Positions 55,823-64,000 of a stretch of 64,000 bases of DNA are shown in pieces. Position 1 is the first letter of the stretch. Each line of letters begins with the position of its first letter. Origin of the DNA: Arachnopeziza araneosa (taxonomy: Eukaryota; Ascomycota; Leotiomycetes; Helotiales; Arachnopezizaceae); NCBI GenBank assembly GCA_003988855.1, contig QYAI01000091.1:67343-131342 (forward strand), in the 5' to 3' direction. The position numbers and the translations under genes are program-made. The notes beneath the pieces were generated by a model that saw only the letters and a program-made list of their open reading frames with translations, ran no database searches and was not told the origin of the DNA.

Positions 55823-56163
55823 CTGTTGCAAAAGAACGGCCTGCAGTCAGAGCGATAGCTTGAGCGTGTTAGGGCTCTGTTTTAACTCGTTTCAGGGCCT
55901 CAGGCCCTGTTTCATCAGTTAAATCAGTACTAGTCCACTGTAGAATTGATTCTTCACCACTGAAAAACTCCATTTTTGCACCTATTCTGAACACACTTTA
56001 AAAGCCAACACTAACCTTTGAACCGAGAACGCAAAACTAGACACTAGACAGCAACTCGATATAGGCCTTAGCACTAGCTAGTAGGCGACTTGGCAATCGT
56101 TCTTGTAGAGTGCGATAAGGCCCCGAAGAGCGAACCGGCCTTCGAGGCTACGGTAAGAACCGG
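55823..56163. other. spacer between Myb/SANT copy 2 and the recombinase
   Basis: No coding frame. It contains a 17-bp palindrome cagggcctcaggccctg at about 55905-55921, similar in style to gacctaggcctgagggcct in the LTR at 57.9 kb. It may be the junction where copy 2 was joined. Confidence 0.4.
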
Positions 56164-58384
56164 CTAGAACAAGGTACGTGCCAAGCGGTCACGTTCAGGC
56201 ATCTTGTGACGGACGCGGTCAAAGAAGGAGCTGTGGCGATCACCTTGGCTAGGTTCGTGAGCACGGTAGGATAAGTAACTGCGAGGTTGGCTCTGGCGGC
56301 GCTTCTTCAGCTCTTCTAGTGTGCGCCGCTGCCGTTCTTTGTGCAGCTTGTGCCGTCGAACTTGCAGCTCTCGACCGGACTCCTTACTAGCCGTCTTGAC
56401 CCCCTTAGTTAGGTCGTCGATCTGCTCTTCGAAGGCGACGAAGTCCGGCCGGCGTTCGAGCTCATACTGCATTTGCGCCAGCAGCGACTGCCAGAGCTCA
56501 GGGTTACACTGCAGGGTCATCCTACGGAAGCTCTCGACGTAGTCCTTCTGGAGCGGCTGATTCAAGAAGCTGTTCTGCCCATCTACACTCCCTTCAGCTA
56601 TATAGAATTTGTTAAATACCTCGGCACCTGATTGTCCGGCAAACTTCATCAGTTCCGCAGCCGAATAGCCGTTCGCTCACCACAAGATTAGCCGACTGCA
56701 GTCTAGAAGGCGTAGAAGACTTACCATTAGCTTTGACGAGCCCTTCACGTCTGGTATCATGAACAGTGACATTCTTAAACCCCGGCCCGCTAGGCTGCAC
56801 CTGACAGCTGTCTAGCGCACGAGCCCGACTTCTAGATTTTTCTAGTAGGGCCGTCGCACAACATAGCCTAGAAGACAGGTACGTCCAGCATCTCATCAGC
56901 CTACTCCAAGACCTAGAGATCATCGTACTTCGGAAGTTCGAGAGCGAAGATTTCGTTCTTCGTCTGGTAGTGCTTAAACGCGCTACTAGCTAGCGCAAGA
57001 GCGAGGAAGAACAGGATCGAGTTAAAGAAAAGCAGTAGACTAGTCGTCGTCTCGAACATTAAGTGCTCTGGCCTGTTCAGAAGGTCGGTCAGCTAGAGCT
57101 AGCAGTTTGGCAATACGAGAAGAAGCATTCAGATCCTACTTGTTCCGTGACTTATGCATCTCTTTAGCAGCCTCTTTCTTTATGCTCATCTGAATCTCTG
57201 GCCTCTCGTCCAGACCCTATCCGACTACCATGACGATATCCTGCCGAGAACTGTTAGCTTAGCCAGATCTCGGCATTGCACTTCTCAAGGTGTTAGCGAG
57301 AAGAAGATACTTACACGACAGTGTAACTCTTTTCTTATCCTTGCTTTAGCGAAAGATTCAGTCAACTCTTCTATTCTAGCTGATAAGAAGCAGAAGAAGC
57401 TTATCTTGGCGCTAAACCTAACTAAGGCTTCTTCATAGTCAAACTCGTGCTAATCCTTCTCTCAGACGACGAACACTAGGATCTTGAGCTTCTTCAAGGT
57501 TAGGTAGTGTCGAAGTCGATAAGCAGTAGACAGGCCAAGTGTTTTGATATGCTTTCACTTGTTAGTATCAAACCGCTCGTTACGAGGTCAAGCTAGTAGT
57601 AGCTATAGAATATCGCACTCACATTGGTAGCTATCTTCCTGAACTGCTTAGGAATACAAATGCCAGTATCTCGCTCGTACTATAAGGTAAATCGCCGCAT
57701 ATAGCTACGCACTATGTCTTCGATAGCTTCTCTTCTAGTTGACCGTCAGCTGCCGATGCGAGAAGCTCGGCGAAGTGCTTCAAAGTACGCTAATCACACG
57801 AAGTAGCTCTCGAGTAGTCTCTCTCATACTTATAAAAAAGCAAACTATAACGTTAGCCTCGAGCTCTAGATAAATAATAGCTCGATAAAAAGAACTTACT
57901 CTTTCTATACCTTCCGTATACAACCCTTTTGAATAGTCTAGTGTCACGGGTTAGACCCGGTTGTCAGGACCTAGGCCTGAGGGCCTAGGCAGGAATTGAG
58001 GCAGCACCTGAAGTTGACTTCTTTGATAGAAGGGATGAGATATTGAAAGAAGACCGAGCGATAGGAACGATGTTGGCAGTTCTTCTCGTACGAAGAGTAT
58101 ATATAGAAAGCTTCGAGCACTTGGTGCTCTTCAGCTTTACCTTCTTGAAATAACAGATTCATCATTCACGTGTTTTGACCGTGCAATCATGAAACCCTTA
58201 CATCTAGGATCTCTCGGAGAACAGGGTAATTATCGATTCTAGTCATGTCATCATTAAACTCCTTCTCTCGCGCCGCCTTCACCTTCTCCCCTGCTGTCTT
58301 TTTCTTGCCTATCTTAAGACAGTGGTTTCTCGCGACTGCGAGTAAAAAGCTCTGGAACTTTCAAGATAAAAAAGAGGGTTTACC
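56164..58384 (-). pseudogene. DUF3435-type tyrosine recombinase (Starship captain-like), degraded
   Basis: Reading leftwards from about 58384: KFQSFLLAVARNHCLKIGKK, an N-terminal helical part interrupted by a solo LTR (57942-58202), then YERDYSRATS, TLKHFAELLASAADGQLEEK, HEFDYEEALVRFSAKISFFC, EIQMSIKKEAAKEMHKSRNK, and a C-terminal block FKNVTVHDTRREGLVKAN, a small intron, NGYSAAELMKFAGQSGAEVF NKFYIAEGS. The last part has the order expected for a tyrosine recombinase: H-x-x-R, a helix with G-Q-S-G, then a Tyr. It ends with a 161-codon open tail (56649-56164: SFLNQPLQKDYVESFRRMTL, PELWQSLLAQMQYELERRPD, RVRHKMPERDRLARTLF) that I recall from DUF3435-family proteins. Many TAG/TGA codons sit at Trp positions (for example before KD and after KD in VV*EKD*HEFDYE). 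Such proteins excise and integrate Starship giant elements; this copy is dead. Confidence 0.75.
57942..58202 (+). mobile_element. solo LTR with TCTAG target duplication
   Basis: Starts tgtcacgggttagacccggt and ends gaaacccttaca (TG...CA), 261 bp. It is flanked by tctag at 57937-57941 and 58203-58207, a perfect 5-bp duplication. It contains a TATA-like tatatatagaaagc near its middle and no coding frame. End sequences are of the kind seen in fungal Gypsy-type LTRs. It lies inside the recombinase pseudogene and shares no obvious sequence with the LTR pair at 30.0/48.2 kb, so a second retroelement family is involved. Confidence 0.92.
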
Positions 58385-59730
58385 ATAGAACTAATGCGAG
58401 AAGTTCTCCGTATTACTCAGATTAGTAGATCAGAGTTCTAATAATGAGAAGCTAAGCGATGAAGGTAGATAAGGATAGTCAAGATAAATAGCAAGAAGAG
58501 CGAGTGAGGGAAGAGAACTTAAGAAAAGAAAAGTGGCAAAAAGCGAGATAGGTAATGCATTGCAAGGCAGAATTCCAACTCTACTTCTGTAATAACACTG
58601 ATGTTCAACACCAGGATGGTGAGCATGAGAGCCCATTCTGATACCAGGAGCCTATTACGGCCCCCGGGGCCTGTTCTAGCTCCCCTCAATTCATCTCGCC
58701 AGGAGTTGACGCTCTCGACAGCCGTGCGACTAGGGACGAGCACAGCCTAGGCGAGACGAGTGAGTAGAGGTGAGGTGGTGGAGACAGCACCATGAAGGCC
58801 GGTGAGGATGGGTAAGGTCGAGGTGAAGCGAGGGTGAGCAAAGCGGCGGGGGTCACGTGTATAGTCGCTTGGGACACGCAAGGGAGGTGAGGATTGGCGT
58901 AAAATAACAGAAAAGATAATGGGATATGAATTTGATTCAAAAACATGAGCCTAGATATTGAAATTACTTGCAAAACCCCATGTCTACCTCCGCCGCTTTT
59001 ATCAGATCTTGATGCTAGCATGACCATTATGTAGAAGTGTGACAAAGGCGTTGTGTTCGGCGGCCAACGAGAATCCTGCGTTGACGAGTTATAGCTTGTA
59101 AGTATCTTTATACGAAGCATATAATCCGCTTCTAAGATCACAAAAGCCGTTGATATACCAGATCTATGACACTCTTGGGAAATATATAGTTTCTAGGTTT
59201 TCTGCGCTGAGGGAGTTGCGAAGTGGCTCGAAAGATTCTCTGGGCATAATTTGCATTAACTTTCAGCGTGCCTAGGGCTCAGCTCATATTAGAGCAGTAG
59301 ATGCTGAGATTAAAGGTGAAAACAAGATTTAGTGAAATTTGTTCCATATTTATCTGGTTTGTTTTCACAAGGTTGTATTTGAAGCAACGAAATGTTACGG
59401 CCCTGAAGCGCACGCCCAGCCATTGCGTAAATGCTCGGCCTTGTACGGAATTAAGCAACATCAAGTGGTCGAAGTGGACATTTCCAGATTGAGTTCGGCA
59501 CTACCTACCTTACATACCTACCTTCGGTTGCCACGATTGAACTGGACTGCTTTTAGTCGCTTCATGCTCTCAGTCAAACAAGTGCTATCTTGCCAATGCA
59601 CGACTTCTTCTTGATTAATTCATCACAGATTGAATGAGGCTGTCCTGGCTCGTGATAAGCCGGCCACGCTTCCCACTGCAACTTGCCATATCCAACACCA
59701 ACTCAATTCTCAAGGGGCATCAGGGCCAAA
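58385..59730. other. intergenic, right border of the degraded island
   Basis: No convincing gene (frames at 58430-58743 and 58686-59141 on the minus strand lack domain features). It holds the stretch ctacctaccttacatacct at 59501-59519, discussed as a possible border motif. The last 100 bases are the upstream region of the HET gene. Confidence 0.45.
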
Positions 59731-61701
59731 ATGCAGCTTCTCCACACCACCACCCTCGACATGGGCGAATTCTTTGCGAGTAGTTCCATTCCCAATTTTG
59801 ACACCAAGCGACTCACGGGCTCGGAGTCACAAATGCCCGAATACGCTATCCTTTCTCACGTCTGGGGGGCCGATGAGGTATCTTTCCAGGATATGATAGG
59901 AGATCGACCGCGCACAAAAAAGAAGGTTAGTTGGGATAAGATTCGGGACAGTTGCAAACAAGCTTGCCGTGATGGGTTCGATTATATCTGGATCGATACA
60001 TGCTGCATCGATAAAACTAGCTCTACTGAATTATCCGAAGCAATTAACTCTATGTTTCAGTGGTATAAGGAATCGGCGATTTGTTATGTCTACTTGTCAG
60101 ATGTGGACACTGAAGAGGCTGCTCTCTTCGTCGACAAACGCTTTAATTTGGCCGAAGAACTTTCCCATATTAACACAGATAATCGGTACCAAGATGTGAT
60201 AAGAAAGAACAAGCTTGATCTTATGCACCCAAAGAGATTTGATGTTTTTCGTACTACTCATAAAAGTTATTCTAGGTGGTTTTCCAGAGGATGGACGTTG
60301 CAAGAGTTGCTGGCTCTTTCGAAAGTCCAGTTTTACGATAAATACTGGAAGGATTTGGGTAAGAAAGAGAGCCACTTGAAGATTTTGTCCGAAATCAGTG
60401 GAATTGACGTCTTCGCATTGAATGGAGGGGATCTAAAGCGATTGAGTATTGCGCGTCGGATGTCATGGGCTGCGGATCGCCAAACCACTCGTCCCGAGGA
60501 TATGGCGTACTGTTTACTTGGAATATTCAACATCAATATGCCTTTGTTGTACGGAGAAGGTGCTAAGGCATTTGTTCGCTTGCAAGAAGAAATATTGAAG
60601 ATTTCGAATGATCAATCACTCTTTGCCTGGAGGGAACCAGGAATGAGCTGCTATCAAGATGATTACCCCGAAGCGTCCCATCCTCAGGGGCTTTTAGCTG
60701 CACGCCTAGCGTGTTTCGATATTCGGATACTATTTCACAGTTTTATAATGAGAGTCCTGGGCGCTCCATATCCTTTCTTACGAATAAGGCCTTGAGGCTG
60801 AATTTCTAATGTGTCGGGATCTGCTATATACATCCGGCTTGATTTACCTAGCGGTGCTCAATTGTCAGACTGGGAGCGTTCCTGGGCTAGTACCAGCGAT
60901 TCGTCTTCGACGAATAAGCTCTAATAGTGACCAATATGCTCGTGTCGATTTGTCTCAGCTATTGCAAATATGTTCCTTTGACTCTTGAAATCGGCCCCAG
61001 CTCCAAGGTTTTGACCCCAAGGAACCGCAAGATCAATTGGTGGAGAGGCACTCAAGTAAGCAAATCTTGACCAGAAGTGTTGCAAACTCTTCAATGTTCT
61101 AAATTGTGTGAAATTAGAAGCTGTCTATCGGGATTGGACGGTTCAAACCATTTTCGTAAGGCACGAACCACAGTACCCATTAATACCTGGATTCTGGCTG
61201 GTATCCCTGAACCCGTTTTCCGACCGAGAGATTGATGTGCTGGACGCACATCCAGCATATCTCTGGGACAAAAGTACTCGAATTTTGCAACCCGAACGCG
61301 ATCTCAGCCACGGAACCAGAAAATTGGGCGGATTTCTCGTGAGGTTTAGGAATATTGCATGCATTCTGATATTTGGAACTACATACTGGGAATTGACTCC
61401 GTGGTGCCAAATAATTCCCCTCCTAGACGCTGCCCAGTATCCAAACGACTATAAAAGTGATGCTCATTCATTTCTGGAGGAAAGATTTAAAGATTCTGAT
61501 GTTCTCAAGGAAACATTTGAAAGGTTCAAAGTAGATCAAGTCAAACTGCCTATCAATATGAAAACTAAAAGACATGAATATCTTTCCGATACATTCGACT
61601 TGAGAGCGGTCACCGAGCTGAAGACTGTTTCAGGCAGAGATATGTACCTCGTTCACTTACACTCTACAAGCGATGATCTCCGACAAGATAATAACGGGTA
61701 G
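59731..61701 (+). pseudogene. HET-domain protein gene with two frameshifts and one stop
   Basis: The ATG at 59731 gives MQLLHTTTLDMGEFFASSSI. The HET domain is complete and intact over the first 325 codons: PEYAILSHVWGADEVSFQDM, FDYIWIDTCCIDKTSSTELS, YVYLSDVD, SRWFSRGWTLQELLALSKVQ, LSIARRMSWAADRQTTRPED, AYCLLGIFNINMPLLYGEGA. Near 60708 the frame jumps (homology continues as VFRYSDTISQFYNESPGRSI), again near 60800 (EAEFLMCRDLLYTSGLIYLA), and TGA follows at 60986-60988. A good intron (61056-61117, gtaagc donor) joins ERHS to KAVYRDWTVQT, and the C-terminal region runs open to 61701. As it stands the product would be a 355-aa HET domain with a short wrong tail. HET proteins mediate allorecognition cell death; loss-of-function alleles are common in nature. 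Sequencing error could explain one but hardly all three lesions. Confidence 0.85.
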
Positions 61702-61871
61702 GAAGTAGAAAGGAAATCACTGATGAGGAATATCGTGATAGCAAGGCAGAGCGAATTCTTTCATCAAACCAATCGAATTTCGAAACTCAATTATAATACA
61801 TCTAATGAAAATTGATAAAGGAGTGATACACATCTTGTGTGGAAATTGGACAAAGGAATGGCGTAGTCCTC

Positions 61872-64000
61872 CTACTCGTTGTCCGGATTGACCATCTCTT
61901 TTATCAGGATCTTCGATTCCTTCTCCAAATGCAGCGTCGTCTGCTTATGAACATGATAAGTCTGCTGATGACTCTGCAGCGCCGCACTATTCAGCGAAAT
62001 ACTTATTGGCTTCAGCTCGGTCAAATCAACTATGACAACGCTCTGGACGCCCATAAAACCCACGAGCTCTCTTGTGCCGAAAGCCGTAAAGGACTTATGC
62101 CCATTTGTGCTCTTTATGCCGGTCTTGACCTGCGTTGATCGCTGCAGCATATGTGTTTTGACTGTAGCTGCCACATCTGGCGTGCAAGAGGCGGTGATGG
62201 CAGCGAATACTCTTTGGTTGACAGCAGGCGTAAGCTGGCCCTTGCGGTTTCCAAGGAAGGAAAAGGCGCCTTTCATTGACTGCCAGAAGCCGATTGGGTT
62301 GGAGACGGCGTGTATGGCACCGAGTGTTGAAACGAGTAGTTGAGCTTTGCCAATATCGTCAATTTGAAATGCCTTGGGTGCTGCTGCGAAGAACTCGGTG
62401 AATAGTTGTAATTGACTGATCTTCTCGCGAGCGTTGAGGGGGTCTGGGAATCGCGGTTTTGTAGCTGTGAACTGGTAGATCTCTGAAGAGATATCGAATT
62501 GAAGTGAGATGGAGAGAGCTTGTAGGATCTGTTTTTCGTCAGCCAATTTCCGGGAAGGTCCCTCTCCATCAATGTAACTTTTACCTTATCGTCAACTTTG
62601 GTCTCTCCAGGCACTTCATTGGGAATTGAGTAGTACAGGCCTTCAAGTCCAGCATACAAGCTATTGCAGTCGATACCCGTAGCATCTGACTTTCCTACCA
62701 TATTCCAGAACATCCGTGTTTTTACAGCAAATGGCAAGCACGAAATTATCAAGTACATGTCATAGTCCGACGCAACATTAGTTCCAGGCGCTGATGGCGG
62801 GAACCATCCTACCGATGCTACCATTTTCGAGTTTTTGGGAATTCCTTCGCAGACGATAACCCCTCCCAGCTTCTCAGTCTCTTTCAAAGCTTCCACGTCA
62901 GGAACAGTGATAAAGCGTCGAAGAGGAAGGTTTTTGTTGAGTTTCTTGGCCGCGGAAGTCGCTGTCGAATCGACGGTTGATTGGACGGATTTGAAGATAC
63001 CTTTCTTGACAGCAAACCGATGCACAACCATATCGTTCATCGAGGCCTTTGGATCTGCTTGTCGGAGCTGGCTCACCACCCGATCTATGTTTTGATCGTT
63101 GACCGAATGCGCACCAGCAGAAAAGTCGTGAGCCGGAAATGTAGCATTAGCAGCCCATGTTTTGACGCCCTCCATGTTGAACACTCCGGTAAATAGAATA
63201 TTCGTACCGCCCTTGATCAATAAGCCAGTTTGCCAGGGATCGAGAAGTGACCACGGATCTTTGCCACCCTGATTGAAGTATGGAAATTGATTGCCAAAAA
63301 TGATGACGCTCTTGCCAATGTACGAATTCAGAACATTTTCCTTAGTAACAGGGCTTTCGTAAGTACCAGTAAGACTAAGATTAAAGATATCTAGATGCGT
63401 ATGAAGGCGATGGCGAATCAGAGCAATGATTTGATGGATAGCGTGATTGGGAGTCTTGGAGTTGACGACGAGGAGATAACTCGGATTTGGACTCAGGCTG
63501 TAAAGGCCCGAGATCTGCATGTGCATTTGATGTTTCTGGATAGAACGTAGCCTTCCTGTAATTGGATCCGCTAGCATGAGCTCAAGAGTCAGGTAGCCCT
63601 CACTGAACTCTAACGTCCTTTCATTCACACTGAAGTCTTGGTCGATGGTGACCATGCTGTTAGGCTCAATCTCGGGCAGCTCATCTGTCGCCTCATCGGG
63701 TTGATTTTCTGTCGCATGTGTGAGATTGAAGAAGCGACCTCGATCGGAAAGCTTGGTTGCTGTCACTCTTTGTAACAATGATTCGACGCCATATGCTTTT
63801 TTAGAATCGTTATGAACCTAGAGATTATTAATATTTTCTGCTGCAACTTCGAATCTTTTGGAGAAAGAAATTGACATACCACCCACTTGAACCTCACTCG
63901 GTCTCCTTTAGCAACACAATCAAGGTATGTCGGAGCATCAATTCTAATGGGGTATCGAATTTGAATTTGTGTGAAGCCACAGAAGTTTGGAATTGGGCGA
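61872..64000 (-). CDS. large unrecognised fungal protein, 5' end outside window, one frameshift
   Basis: The gene enters from the right edge. Partial first exon 64000-63880 (reading ... PIRIDAPTYLDCVAKGDRVR then FKWVV), 62-bp intron 63818-63879 with gtatgt donor, then exon 63817-61872. The frame shifts by one base near 62540 (around tcccggaaattggctgac): the first part ends ...VKVTLMERDLPG and the second continues LADEKQILQALSISLQFDIS. About 690 residues are visible. The N-terminal part looks like beta-sandwich modules (ERTLEFSEGYLTLELMLADP, MQISGLYSLSPNPSYLLVVN); the middle has a Gly-rich segment (YIGKSVIIFGNQFPYFNQGG); the C-terminal part is helical. No catalytic motif is recognised. The single shift could be a sequencing error, a missed short intron or a real mutation, so I keep it as a gene. 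Confidence 0.7.

Noticed and set aside
24924..58384. A variant genetic code in which TAG means Trp or Gln
   Set aside because: Intact genes in the same window (SED5, ankyrin gene, kinase) use TAG or other standard stops normally, and TAA/TGA and frameshifts occur in the same pseudogenes.
59385..59510. Possible 5S rRNA relic (tacggccctgaag ... ggaattaagcaacatc)
   Set aside because: A few 5S-like words occur, but the internal control region (box C, ggatgggtgacc-like) and the closing stem are absent. Chance similarity is likelier.
1..64000. tRNA genes and CRISPR arrays
   Set aside because: I looked for TpsiC-arm-like words and for regularly spaced direct repeats. None was convincing, and CRISPR is not expected in a fungal genome.

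Overview
The window looks like nuclear DNA of a filamentous ascomycete (Pezizomycotina; Leotiomycetes is a guess from overall feel only). The evidence is short introns (49-91 bp) with GT-AG ends and CTAAC/CTGAC branch sites, and gene families restricted to such fungi: HET, DUF3712-like, DUF7924-like, ankyrin, and fungal STAND/NLR proteins. Family names come from recognising motifs by eye; no database search was run.

Left part (1-24.9 kb) is ordinary, gene-poor chromosome. It holds an intact syntaxin-5/SED5 gene (697-1769), TRM1 (tRNA m2,2G26 methyltransferase, minus strand, 3511-5757), a DUF3712-like membrane protein (7560-8749), a multispan membrane protein (12091-13692), a 1024-aa ankyrin protein (16877-19951) followed directly by a 10-bp minisatellite, and a five-exon gene of a fungal zinc-cluster-like regulator type (20817-23461). 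A wrecked gene (24924-26744, minus), an intact secreted-protein gene (27522-28559, minus) and long non-coding gaps follow.

Middle part (about 28.7-58.4 kb) is a graveyard of accessory genes. I can read a two-stop hypothetical gene, an intact aminoglycoside-phosphotransferase-like kinase, a DUF7924-like gene with a single TAG, two 2-kb copies of a Myb/SANT-type gene, a patatin-like phospholipase, a HET fragment, an NLR (STAND NB-ARC + TPR), an IAH1-like SGNH esterase split by a solo LTR, a serine hydroxymethyltransferase and a DUF3435-type tyrosine recombinase. Nearly all carry in-frame TAG/TAA codons where the family has Trp or Gln (TGG to TAG, CAG to TAG, CAA to TAA), the mark expected from RIP-type CpA-to-TpA mutation. 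Two solo LTRs have perfect 5-bp target duplications, a third LTR copy and a MITE are present, and there is a 5-N assembly gap.

The set DUF3435 recombinase + Myb/SANT + patatin-like + NLR, with the recombinase at the right end pointing inward, matches the known gene content of Starship giant transposons. I propose that 28.7-58.4 kb is a degraded Starship-like element whose cargo decayed while one kinase gene stayed open.

Right part (58.4-64 kb) has a frame-shifted HET gene (59731-61701) and a large unrecognised protein gene running off the right edge on the minus strand.
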